64,000 bases of DNA from Meiothermus ruber DSM 1279 (lineage in GTDB: Bacteria > Deinococcota > Deinococci > Deinococcales > Thermaceae), in NCBI RefSeq assembly GCF_000024425.1, contig NC_013946.1, positions 2,356,001 through 2,420,000 of the forward strand, in the 5' to 3' direction. The notes beneath the pieces are model-generated. The model saw nothing but the letters and a program-made list of their open reading frames with translations. It was not told the origin of the DNA and searched no databases. Shown here in pieces: positions 36,072 to 44,643 of the stretch (positions are counted from its first letter, which is position 1; every line of letters begins with the position of its first letter). The position numbers and the translations under genes are program-made.

Positions 36072-37088
36072 ATGTTGCCGCGGTATCTTTTGCGCGAGAC
36101 GCTATCGCTGTATCTGCTGGGCGTCCTGCTATTCGTCGGGCTAATTACCTTCGATCTGCTCTCTTCACTCTCAGGGGCCTTCCTGCGGGCTAGGACACCC
36201 GTGGGTGAAATTGTCCAGATGGTGGCCTACCGGGTGCCCCACACCCTGGGCATCGCCCTGCCGCTGGGCCTGGTGTTCGCCTTGCTGGTGGCGCTGGCCC
36301 GCTGGATTCGTCAGTCCGAGCTCAAGGCCGCCTACGCCGCGGGCATTCCGCCACGCGTTTTCATCGGGCCGGTATTGCTGTTGGCGCTGGCGGTGGGGGC
36401 GGTTGTGCTGCTCAACGAGGGCTGGCTCAAGCCCATCGCCCAGGAGCGGTTTGAGGCTTTGCAGTACAAGATCTACTACGGTTCTGAGCCCTCCGGCGTG
36501 CTCACCGAGCGCACCTACACGCCCCAGGGTTTGGGCATTTACTACGCCCAGCGCATCTACCCGCCCCCCGAGGGCCAGACGGGCTCGCGGCTCGAGGGCG
36601 TCCGGGTGGTGGAGTCGGGCGGTTCGGTCTGGAGCGCCGAACGGGGGGTTTGGGTAAGCGGGGCCTGGCGGCTGCAAAACGCCTACCGCGTAGACCCCAG
36701 CGGCCAAATCTTCCAGGAGGCCGAGCATCCCCTGCCCTTCCCCGTGGGGGTGCAGCCCAAAGCCGTCTCCTACGAGGCCCTGCGCATGCCTGAGCTCCAC
36801 GCCGTAGCCAGCGCCGACCCCGCCGCCCAGTTTCCTTTAGCCCGCCGCTATGCCAACGCCGTCGGCACGGTGGTGCTGGCCTGGCTGGCCATCGTGATTG
36901 GCCTCTCGCTGCGCGAGTCGGCCTGGGCTTTTATTGCTGTGGTGGGCCTTATTTTCGGCTACTGGACGCTTTTTACCCTCTCGGCCCAGTTCGCCCGCTT
37001 CGACCTGCTGGGCGCCTACGGGGCCTGGCTGCCCAACATCGTGTACGGTGGGCTGGCCCTGCTGGGAACCTGGAGGCTGGCCCGATGA
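36072..37088 (+). CDS. LptF/LptG-family permease (first)
   Basis: 338 aa. Three N-terminal membrane helices, a periplasmic beta-jellyroll (about 125-250) and three C-terminal helices, the LptF/LptG layout. LLRETLSLYLLGVLLFVGLI, IRQSELKAAYAAGIPPRVFIG (coupling helix with E-x-A...G) are typical. In Gram-negatives LptF/G with LptB extract LPS for transport by LptC-A-D. A TATACT lies at 36056-36061, just upstream of the ATG. Confidence 0.88.
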   Translation: MLPRYLLRETLSLYLLGVLLFVGLITFDLLSSLSGAFLRARTPVGEIVQMVAYRVPHTLGIALPLGLVFALLVALARWIRQSELKAAYAAGIPPRVFIGPVLLLALAVGAVVLLNEGWLKPIAQERFEALQYKIYYGSEPSGVLTERTYTPQGLGIYYAQRIYPPPEGQTGSRLEGVRVVESGGSVWSAERGVWVSGAWRLQNAYRVDPSGQIFQEAEHPLPFPVGVQPKAVSYEALRMPELHAVASADPAAQFPLARRYANAVGTVVLAWLAIVIGLSLRESAWAFIAVVGLIFGYWTLFTLSAQFARFDLLGAYGAWLPNIVYGGLALLGTWRLAR

Positions 37089-37107
37089 ATCGGGGCCGGA
37101 GGTGGCC

Positions 37108-38148
37108 GTGAGCGTGCTGGATCGCTACCTGATCAAAGAAGTAGGGGCCTCGGTGCTGGGCGCCCTGGCGGTGGTGGTGCTGGCCTTGTTGGGCGGGGCT
37201 TTGTACGAGGTGCTGGCGCCCCTCCTGGCCCGCGGCGCCGATCCGTGGGTGGTGAGCCAGTACCTGGCCTTCCGGGTACCCGAAGCGCTGGTGCGCGGGG
37301 CACCGCTGGCCTTTTTATTCGCGCTCTTGCTGGTGCTCTCGCGCATGGGCGAGGAGTCCGAGCTCAAGGCCATGCTGGCGGGGGGGGTCTCCAAGCTGCG
37401 GGTGTTGTTTCCGCTGCTTTTGTTGGGCACCCTCTTGTTTGTGATCTGCCTGGCCGCCGCCGACAGCCTGGTGCCGCGCAGCTTGCAGCAGGGCCAGAAT
37501 GTGCTGCGCCAGGCCGTGCTGCAAAAGCCCAGGGCCCTCCTACAACCCGGCACCCGGCTGGTGGACGCCTACGGGCGCATCGTGTACGTGGGTGAGGTGA
37601 GCGATGCCGGCATCGGGCAGGTGCGGGTGATCACCGCTGAGGAGATCCTGGTGGCCGAGCAGGGCCGCTTCGAGCAAGGCACCCTGGTGCTCTCCCAGGG
37701 CATGCGGGTGACCTATGGGGGGGCCCGGCCCCGCACCGTCGCGCGGTTTGAGCGGGCCACCGTGCCGCTGGTGGAGCTTTCCCTCGAGCCCCCTGGGGGC
37801 CTCTTTAGCCTGACCGTGGCCGAGCTGCGCCAGCGCATCGCCCAGTACCGCGCCCAGGGGCTACCCTACCACGCCGAACTCACCGCCCTGCACCGCAAGT
37901 GGGCCGAGCCCGCGGCGGTGTACTCGTTCGCCATTTTTGCGGTGGGGCTGGCCTTCTTTCTGCTGGGTGGCAGCCGCAGCCTGGGCATGCTGGGGGTGGT
38001 GGTGCTGACCTTCATCTACTACGCCACCTGGAGCGTGGGCCGCATCATGGGCGAGCAGGGGGTGCTGCACCCCATCCTGGCGGCCTGGGGGCCCAATTTG
38101 CTCTACGCGCTGGCCGGGCTGGCCCTGCTGCGGCTGGGGAAGAGGTAG
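37108..38148 (+). CDS. LptF/LptG-family permease (second)
   Basis: 346 aa from GTG with GGAGG upstream. Same architecture: LDRYLIKEVGASVLGALAVV, LSRMGEESELKAMLAGGVSKLRV, a jellyroll rich in GTRLVDAYGRIVYVGEV, and three terminal helices. It pairs with the permease 19 bases upstream and precedes the LptD-like gene. An lptB ATPase gene is not in this cluster; another ABC ATPase could serve. Confidence 0.88.
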   Translation: MSVLDRYLIKEVGASVLGALAVVVLALLGGALYEVLAPLLARGADPWVVSQYLAFRVPEALVRGAPLAFLFALLLVLSRMGEESELKAMLAGGVSKLRVLFPLLLLGTLLFVICLAAADSLVPRSLQQGQNVLRQAVLQKPRALLQPGTRLVDAYGRIVYVGEVSDAGIGQVRVITAEEILVAEQGRFEQGTLVLSQGMRVTYGGARPRTVARFERATVPLVELSLEPPGGLFSLTVAELRQRIAQYRAQGLPYHAELTALHRKWAEPAAVYSFAIFAVGLAFFLLGGSRSLGMLGVVVLTFIYYATWSVGRIMGEQGVLHPILAAWGPNLLYALAGLALLRLGKR

Positions 38149-38150
38149 GC

Positions 38151-41132
38151 ATGTGGGCGATGAAACCAGCGCTGGGCAGCCGGTACAGGCCCACAAGGGC
38201 TGGCAAAGGGCATCTGACCTGGTGGCGGACAGGTGCAGCCTCTCCGCTGCTTTCCTTCCTGCTCTTATGCCTGATTTTTCTCGCACCCGCCTTCGCCCAG
38301 GAGAACCCGCCCACACCCGAGGCGGGCGGCAAGAAACTGAAAATCCTCGAGGCCGAACGCCTGGAGCTGCGCAACGAGGCGGGCGAGGAGCTGGTGATTC
38401 TGGTGGGCAACCCGGTCAAGATGGAGCGGGACGGCGAGCGCATCGAGGCCTTCAGGGTCATCTACAACCGCACCCGCAAGCGCCTGATGCTCATGGGGGG
38501 GGTGCGTTATCAGGACAAGCAAGGCCAGCTCATCGAGGCTGGGGAGCTCGAGCTCTTCACCGACGACGAGAGCTTTGAGGCCCTTGAGGTAAAGATCGAG
38601 TCGGGCGAGTTTTTCCTGAGTGGCCCCATCTGCCAGCGGGCCGCCGGGCAGATTCTGTTGCAGGAGGGCTACCTGACCCCCTGCCAGCGCTGCGAACAGG
38701 AAGAGGCCGACTACGCCTTCCAGGCCCGCGAGGTGGTGCTCTATCCGGGCGACCGGATTATCGCTCGAGGGGTCTGGGTCTTGCTGCGCGGGGAGCGCAC
38801 TTTGTACCTGCCGGTGTTGCTGCTGTTCCTGAACGAGCGGCGGCCCAAGCTCGAGTTCGGCCAGAGCGAGAGCGATGGGGTGTTCGTAGCTGCCGACCTA
38901 CCCTATGTCTCGGACTTTGGCATTGGCTTTACCCTGCTGCGCTACTTTGAGCAGCGGGGCTGGGGTTTTGGCTTCGACCACTTTGGCATCGGGGCGGCCC
39001 AGGAGCGCTACCAGTTCCTGTACCTGCCCCCACCCGCCGGGCAGGCATTGCCCGACAGCGATCCCCGCAAGGACGGCATCTTCAAGTACCGCTTGAGCTA
39101 CAAGCTGGAAGAACCCGACCGGCGAATAGAGGGGCTCATTCTGCGCGACGACAGCGCCCAGGATGAACCGCGTTTTTTGCAGGGGGCGGGGGGCCAGCCC
39201 GACTACACCACTTTCCTGATCGAATGGGCCACCCGCGCCACCCCCAGCCACCCCGAGCCCCTCTACCGCCTGACCCTGGACGGCTACATAGATCACAACC
39301 CCCTGGCCCTGCCCAACGAGCGCACCACCCCCCAGCGGCTCCCGGAGGCCGAGATTACCTTTCCCAGGGGCCTCGAGGGCGAGTTTCGGCTGAATGGGCG
39401 GGTTCTGCTGGGCTACTACGAGGCCCCCTCCAACCCCCTCAACCGCAGCGCCCGGCGGCTGGGGCCCTACATCGGGGCGGGCCGGCTCTGGGTGGAGCAC
39501 CGCAGCAGCTACCGCCCTGCCACCCCGCCCTGGCCGGGCCTGAGCTTTAGCGTCGAGAACACCTTCATCGGGCGCTACTACAGCACCCAGAACCTCGACG
39601 AGAACGGCAACCCCACCGAGTTCGAGCGGCTCATCCGCTGGAACACCAGCGCCAGCCTGGGCCAGACCCTGGGGGCCTTTAGCCTCAACCTGCGCCTGAG
39701 TCGCAACGTGGTGGAGGGGGAAACCCCCTTTCAGTTCGATTATGAGCGGCCCCAGCGCAACAGCCGCCTCGAGGGCTCCTTCAGCTTCAACCCCGACCCT
39801 CTTTTTTCCTTCACCGCGCGGGCCAGCCGCGACCTCGAGCGCCGCGTCTTCGACCCGCTGGCCGAGTTCGCCCTCACCTCGCGCCCTTTCCTCTGGCTCA
39901 ACTTTACCGCCAGCGCCAGCCGCGATATCGAGCTGGGCCGCTGGGGCCTGCTGCGCAGCAGCCTGGGCCTCACGCCGGCCCCCTTCAGCCTCAACCTGAG
40001 CTACGAGCGGCAGCTCGAGCTGGGCCTCGACCGCCTGCTCACCCTGAGCGCGGCCTACAACCCCCTGCCCTTCAACTTCTCACTGCGCACCAGCTACCGC
40101 TACTGGGACGTGCAGGAAAAAGAAACCCGGCCCCCCGAGCAGATCCCCCTCATCGCCCGCTACGATCCCCTCGAGCTTTCCGCCAGCTACAATCCCCCCG
40201 GCAACACCACCTCGCTCACCCACAGCCGCGACCTCAACAACGGGCAAGCCATCCGCACCGAGCTGAACCTGGTCTTGCAGGAAGCCCCCAACACCTTCCG
40301 CTTGCGTCAGAGCTTCACCCACCTCTACCAGCCCCTGCCCTCCCTCACCAACCCCACCCCCACCACGGTTCCGGCCGTGCTGGACGGACTGGCCCAGCTC
40401 ACCCTGAGCCTGCATACCTTTGTGTTCGCCCAGACCATCGGTTTCAGTCCCGGCAGCGAGACCCGCTTCCGGCTGGGCTACCAGTACAGCGCCGACCTGT
40501 TGCAGGCCGACCTGCTGTGGAATTACCGCGAGGGCCTGCTGCGCAATCCTCGGCTAACGGTGCGAGCAGCGGTGCGCGAGCCCGAGATCTTCATCAACGA
40601 GGTCTCGGCGGAGTTTCACTTTCCCGAGAGCGAAAACCCCCTTACCCTCGAGGACGACACCCAGGCCTTCCTGCGCTTTTTGCGCTTTACCGGCGAGCTG
40701 GAGCTTCTCCCCGCGCCGCTGCGCCCGGAAGACCCCCCCGGCCTCTCGCTGCAAGGGTTCGTGGGCCTCGAGCGCCTCTCGGACAACAGCGGGCGCTTCC
40801 GTGTAACCCTGCGCGAGTTTGGCCCCACCATAAGCTTTATGGGCCAGGAGAAAACCCGCCTGTTCTACCGCATCGTCTGGAACGCCCCCGAAAGCGGCGG
40901 GACAAACCCCAAGGAGTTTTTTCTGCCCAACCTCGAGGGCACCCTCCTGCGCCCCCGCTTCGACCTGATTATCGACCGCTGCTGCTGGGCCTTCCGGGCC
41001 AGCCTCGATATGCTCAAACAGGAGTTCAAGTTTTCCTTTGCCTTAGGGGGTGAGGCCGCCGAGTTTTTGTTCAACCAAAACAACATCGTCCTGCCCGGCG
41101 GCCTCAAACTCCCCTCCCCAGGAGGATCTTAG
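38151..41132 (+). CDS. LptD/OstA-like outer-membrane beta-barrel protein
   Basis: 993 aa. Signal peptide with AFA cleavage near residue 49, then an OstA jellyroll (KILEAERLELRNEAGEELVILVGNPVKMERDGERIEAFRV region) and a long C-terminal barrel of alternating strands. Cys161, Cys178 and Cys181 lie in the N-terminal part (PCQRC), and an adjacent pair Cys944-Cys945 in DRCCWAF near the C-terminus corresponds to the CC pair of E. coli LptD, which is disulfide-bonded to the N-terminal domain. Probably inserts a lipid or glycolipid in the outer membrane. The start is 2 bases after the permease stop. Confidence 0.8.
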   Translation: MWAMKPALGSRYRPTRAGKGHLTWWRTGAASPLLSFLLLCLIFLAPAFAQENPPTPEAGGKKLKILEAERLELRNEAGEELVILVGNPVKMERDGERIEAFRVIYNRTRKRLMLMGGVRYQDKQGQLIEAGELELFTDDESFEALEVKIESGEFFLSGPICQRAAGQILLQEGYLTPCQRCEQEEADYAFQAREVVLYPGDRIIARGVWVLLRGERTLYLPVLLLFLNERRPKLEFGQSESDGVFVAADLPYVSDFGIGFTLLRYFEQRGWGFGFDHFGIGAAQERYQFLYLPPPAGQALPDSDPRKDGIFKYRLSYKLEEPDRRIEGLILRDDSAQDEPRFLQGAGGQPDYTTFLIEWATRATPSHPEPLYRLTLDGYIDHNPLALPNERTTPQRLPEAEITFPRGLEGEFRLNGRVLLGYYEAPSNPLNRSARRLGPYIGAGRLWVEHRSSYRPATPPWPGLSFSVENTFIGRYYSTQNLDENGNPTEFERLIRWNTSASLGQTLGAFSLNLRLSRNVVEGETPFQFDYERPQRNSRLEGSFSFNPDPLFSFTARASRDLERRVFDPLAEFALTSRPFLWLNFTASASRDIELGRWGLLRSSLGLTPAPFSLNLSYERQLELGLDRLLTLSAAYNPLPFNFSLRTSYRYWDVQEKETRPPEQIPLIARYDPLELSASYNPPGNTTSLTHSRDLNNGQAIRTELNLVLQEAPNTFRLRQSFTHLYQPLPSLTNPTPTTVPAVLDGLAQLTLSLHTFVFAQTIGFSPGSETRFRLGYQYSADLLQADLLWNYREGLLRNPRLTVRAAVREPEIFINEVSAEFHFPESENPLTLEDDTQAFLRFLRFTGELELLPAPLRPEDPPGLSLQGFVGLERLSDNSGRFRVTLREFGPTISFMGQEKTRLFYRIVWNAPESGGTNPKEFFLPNLEGTLLRPRFDLIIDRCCWAFRASLDMLKQEFKFSFALGGEAAEFLFNQNNIVLPGGLKLPSPGGS

Positions 41133-42251
41133 ATGAAGCAACCAATCCAAATCCTCAGCCTGGGCCTGCTGCTCTGTCTCTCGGCCTGCACCGGCAGCAG
41201 CGAAGAACCCACCCGCGCCCTGCTGGCCGCCAGCATCAACAACCCCAGCAGCGGCACCTACCAGGTGCGCTTTTTTCAAAGCACCACGCTGCAACCCGGT
41301 AGCACCGATACCCCCCGCCTGGTCGGGAGCTGGAACCTGGACGCGCCCATCATAACCCTCCTTTACCGCCGCAGCCTGGGCGCAGGCAACGACCAGCTCT
41401 GGGTGCTCACCCCGAGCCGCCTGCGCCGCTACAGCACCAACAACCTCACCATAGACGATGTGGGCACCCCCCAGCTCGACGGCTTTGACGAGGCCCTGAA
41501 CGTGGACTGTAGCCAGGGCTACCTGCGCCCGGGGCAGAGCAACATCCTGCTGGTCTGTCCGCCCGCCCCCACCACCCCCCCGCGCCCCATCGAGGAGTAC
41601 CGGGCCTGGATCATTCCCTTTACGGCCACGGCCCTCCCCACCCCCATCAATTTTCTGGACGCCAACCTGGTGCGCCTCAGCACCCCGGCCCGGTTTACCC
41701 TGGGCCCCAACGACCAGCTGCTCTACCTGACCCCCAGCCAGTTCGGGCAGTACGATTTTCTCAACCCCTACATCGAGCGGCCCTTGAGCCTGAGCACCTC
41801 GAGCCCCACCGATCTGATTTTTGTGAACGGCCAGGCCCTGGGGCTCTTCGACGACAACGACTCCACCAGCACCGACACCACCCTGGCTTCCTGGAACCTC
41901 AGCGCGACCGGAGCGGTAGGGCTCAGCCGAGACAGTAATATCGCTGCGCGGTTGTTCGCTCGAGGGGCCCCGCCGGTCTTCGTGCTGGGCACCGGCCTGG
42001 CCCGTTACGAGGGCAGCTTCCAGCTCCCGCGCGAGACCGAGAGCGGGCTTTTGCGCACGCGCCGCTACAGCACCGCCAGCGTGGGGGTTGACCAGTTTCT
42101 CTACCTGGCCGACCTGGACACCCCCACGCTTTTGGTTATAGACCTGACCGTGAACATCGCCAGCGCCCTGACCACCACAGGCGTACGTTCTTCTGCCCTG
42201 GGCAGCTTTCCGGAGGGCATCACCAGCCTGGCTTTTATCCCGGTGGAGTAG
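41133..42251 (+). CDS. Lipoprotein with beta-propeller-like repeats, unknown function
   Basis: 372 aa. Signal peptide with lipobox LSAC (Cys19). The rest is strand-rich with repeated segments such as DQLWVLTPSRLRRYS, DQLLYLTPSQFGQYD and DQFLYLADLDTPTLLVIDL, suggesting a beta-propeller. It begins right after the LptD-like stop with AGGAGG inside that gene's last codons, so it belongs to the same operon and may serve the same envelope process. Confidence 0.75.
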   Translation: MKQPIQILSLGLLLCLSACTGSSEEPTRALLAASINNPSSGTYQVRFFQSTTLQPGSTDTPRLVGSWNLDAPIITLLYRRSLGAGNDQLWVLTPSRLRRYSTNNLTIDDVGTPQLDGFDEALNVDCSQGYLRPGQSNILLVCPPAPTTPPRPIEEYRAWIIPFTATALPTPINFLDANLVRLSTPARFTLGPNDQLLYLTPSQFGQYDFLNPYIERPLSLSTSSPTDLIFVNGQALGLFDDNDSTSTDTTLASWNLSATGAVGLSRDSNIAARLFARGAPPVFVLGTGLARYEGSFQLPRETESGLLRTRRYSTASVGVDQFLYLADLDTPTLLVIDLTVNIASALTTTGVRSSALGSFPEGITSLAFIPVE

Positions 42252-42291
42252 GCCCCTATCCCCTCGACCAAACCTGGGGTAGTTTGGGGGT

Positions 42292-42687
42292 ATGGAGATA
42301 CACCACATCGGCATCGCGGTGCAGGATTTACAGGAGGCCGCCCAGCCCTACCTGGGCCTGGGGTATGCGCTCGAGGCCCAGGGCAGTGTGGAGAGCCAGG
42401 GGGTTGAGGTCTGGATGCTCAGGAGCGGGGGAAGCCGCCTCGAGCTCCTCCAGGCCACCCGCCCCGACTCGGCCATCGCCCGCTTCATCGAGAGGCGCGG
42501 GCCGGGTCTGCACCACATCGCCCTCGCCACCCCCAACATTCGGGCCGAGCTAGAGCGCCTGGCTGCGGAAGGTGCGCCATTGATTGACGCCACCCCCCGC
42601 CCCGGTTTTGGGGGCCACCTGGTGGCTTTTATTCATCCCAGATGGTCGGGTGGGGTGCTGGTCGAGCTGGTGGAGGCCCACACCTGA
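42292..42687 (+). CDS. mce: Methylmalonyl-CoA epimerase
   Basis: 131 aa VOC protein. Opening IHHIGIAVQDLQEAAQPYLGLGY, metal ligands His3/His4-region, GPGLHHIALATPNI and the final LVELVEAH glutamate fit the MCEE family, which interconverts R- and S-methylmalonyl-CoA. The propionyl-CoA carboxylase subunit at 56 kb supports such a pathway. Confidence 0.88.
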   Translation: MEIHHIGIAVQDLQEAAQPYLGLGYALEAQGSVESQGVEVWMLRSGGSRLELLQATRPDSAIARFIERRGPGLHHIALATPNIRAELERLAAEGAPLIDATPRPGFGGHLVAFIHPRWSGGVLVELVEAHT

Positions 42688-42688
42688 G

Positions 42689-43273
42689 CTACCCCCAGCG
42701 CAGATGGCCCGCACGGTAGGCCCGCCAGGCCGCCAGCACCACGCCAAAAACCACCCCGGCCAGCAGAATCAGGTAGATGTAGCGCTCGAGGTGCGGGATT
42801 TTCGAGCCCACATAGTAGGCCAGCAGGGTCAGGCCCTGCGTCCAGAGCAGGCTGCCCAGCAGGCTCAGGGCAAAAAAACGCAGCCAGGGCATCTTAATCG
42901 TGCCGCACATAAAAGGCACCACCGCCCGAAAAACCGGCACATAGGGGCCAATCAGAAGCGAGAGCGGGCCGAAGCGGGCCATAAAGCGCCGGGTACGCTC
43001 GAGGTCTTCTGCCCTGACCCTGGCTTTGTTCAGGAGCGCAGGCCCCACCTTGTAACCCAGGTAGTAGCCCAGGTTGTTACCCAGCACCGAGCCCAAAAAA
43101 AGCGCCAGCAGTGCAAAGGACAATTGAAGCTTTTGGGCTGCGGCCAAGAGTCCCACCGCAATCAAAAGCGAGTCGCCGGGCAGGAAAAACCCCACCAGCA
43201 GGCCGGTCTCAGCAAATACCGTGGCAAAAATACCCAGATACCCCACGGCCTGCACATACGCGGTAACGTCCAT
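42689..43273 (-). CDS. DedA-family membrane protein
   Basis: 194 aa. VFAETGLLVGFFLPGDSLLIAVGLLAA, GSVLGNNLGYYLGYKVGP, then RFGPLSLLIGPYVPVFRAVVPFMCG are the DedA (SNARE-associated/VTT) motifs, with the E...PG and F/GR...R region. The family includes flippases for undecaprenyl phosphate and phospholipids. The ATG at 43273 is chosen; its stop lies one base from mce. Confidence 0.88.
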   Translation of the reverse strand: MDVTAYVQAVGYLGIFATVFAETGLLVGFFLPGDSLLIAVGLLAAAQKLQLSFALLALFLGSVLGNNLGYYLGYKVGPALLNKARVRAEDLERTRRFMARFGPLSLLIGPYVPVFRAVVPFMCGTIKMPWLRFFALSLLGSLLWTQGLTLLAYYVGSKIPHLERYIYLILLAGVVFGVVLAAWRAYRAGHLRWG

Positions 43274-43360
43274 GCGCTCCACCCTAACGCAAAAAGATGA
43301 AAAGCAGCAAGCCCGCCGGCACGACCGGACACCCGGCCCAGGGCTCGCCCCGAGCATCCT

Positions 43361-44062
43361 TCAGCGCGGGGGAAAAATTTGTAATTCCATCACCCGGCCC
43401 CGGGGGCTGCGGCTGGCCGCATAGACCAGGCTCTCGCCGATCTCGGCGGGGTCTACCCAGGCCATAGGGTCGGCCTCGGGCATCTCCCTGCGGTTGGCCG
43501 GGGTGTCCACGGCACCCATGGGGTACACGATGGCTACGCGTATGGCAGTACCGGATAGTTCGGCGTCCAGCGAACGCAGGTAGGTGGCCACGGCGGCCTT
43601 GGCCGCGGCGTACAGGGCCACCCCCGGCCCCACCCCATGCCAGGCTGCTGCTGCGGAAATCCCCGCGATAAAGCCATCTTTTTGGCTGAGCAGCTCGGGG
43701 ATGATGGCCCGGGTCATGTAGAACAGGGTGCGCATGTTCAGGTCGAACATGCGGTCGTAGAGGTTGGGCTCGGTGTCTTTGACCGGGGCATAGGCAAAGC
43801 CACCCACAGTGTGAATCAGGCCGTCCACCCGGCCAAACTGGGCCTTAACCTGGCGCACCAGCATCTCGGCGTCGGGGTAGTGGGTCAGGTTGGCTACAAA
43901 GGCCCGCGCGCCCAGCTCCTGCGCCCGCTCGGCAATGGTGGTCTCGTAGGCATCGGCCAGGGCCAGCCTGGCGCCGGCCTGGGTAAAGGATCGGGCGATC
44001 GCCCCGGCAATGGCCCCACCCCCACCGGTAAGAATATAGACTTTGCCCTCCAAGGTCTGCAT
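43361..44062 (-). CDS. SDR-family oxidoreductase
   Basis: 233 aa. TGGGGAIAGAIA nucleotide loop (unusual G-G-G-G-A-I-A-G), VANLTHYPDAE, HTVGGFAYAPV in place of NNAG and YAAAKAAV with the catalytic Tyr-Lys. Substrate unknown. It diverges from the osmC gene. Confidence 0.85.
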   Translation of the reverse strand: MQTLEGKVYILTGGGGAIAGAIARSFTQAGARLALADAYETTIAERAQELGARAFVANLTHYPDAEMLVRQVKAQFGRVDGLIHTVGGFAYAPVKDTEPNLYDRMFDLNMRTLFYMTRAIIPELLSQKDGFIAGISAAAAWHGVGPGVALYAAAKAAVATYLRSLDAELSGTAIRVAIVYPMGAVDTPANRREMPEADPMAWVDPAEIGESLVYAASRSPRGRVMELQIFPPR

Positions 44063-44106
44063 GGCTCAATTATCCGCACCAGCCTCCGAGCACCTGTCTT
44101 TAGGCT

Positions 44107-44164
44107 CACATTCGGCAGAATGTGCAGGGATGGAGTTATTTTACCCTGGCGCATCCAATATTAT
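44107..44164. promoter_or_regulatory. Inverted repeat and promoter of osmC
   Basis: CACATTC (44107-44113) and GAATGTG (44118-44124) form a perfect 7-bp inverted repeat with a 4-base spacer. TTATTT (44136-44141), 17 bases, TATTAT (44159-44164) follows as the likely osmC promoter. The repeat could be an operator shared with the divergent SDR gene. Confidence 0.4.
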
Positions 44165-44205
44165 CGGGGTGGCTCCATAAGAGCCCGGTTACCCTAAGGA
44201 GATCT

Positions 44206-44643
44206 ATGGCAACGAAAAAAGTAGTACTGCACCGCTTGGGAGGACACCGGTTTGTGGGCATCAACGAGCAGGGGGACAAGGTAATGGTGGACGGCGACCA
44301 GCCCTCCACCGGCCTGCGCCCCATGGAACTCCTGCTGGCCGCGCTGGCCGGTTGCACCGCCTACGACGTGGTGGACATCATGGAGAAAAAGCGCCAGCCC
44401 CTGGCCCGCTACCGGGTAGAGGCCGTGGGCGAGCGGGCCGAGGAGCACCCTAAGCGCTATACCCACATCGTGGTGACCCACTACGGCGCAGGGCCCAACG
44501 TCACCAAAGAGGCCCTCGAGCGCGCGGTGGAGCTCTCCCACACCAAGTACTGCTCGGTCTCGGCCACCCTCAACGCCCAGATCGAGACCCGGGTGGTGGT
44601 GGAGCCCTGGCAGGACGAGCAGCAGCTTCAATCGCAACGCTAG
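44206..44643 (+). CDS. OsmC-family protein
   Basis: 145 aa. RPMELLLAALAGCTAYDVVDIM carries the first peroxidatic cysteine and SHTKYCSVSATLN the second, with the expected Glu/Arg environment. OsmC/YhfA proteins reduce organic hydroperoxides with dihydrolipoyl partners. AAGGAG precedes the ATG at 44206. The stop interlocks with addA. Confidence 0.88.
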   Translation: MATKKVVLHRLGGHRFVGINEQGDKVMVDGDQPSTGLRPMELLLAALAGCTAYDVVDIMEKKRQPLARYRVEAVGERAEEHPKRYTHIVVTHYGAGPNVTKEALERAVELSHTKYCSVSATLNAQIETRVVVEPWQDEQQLQSQR

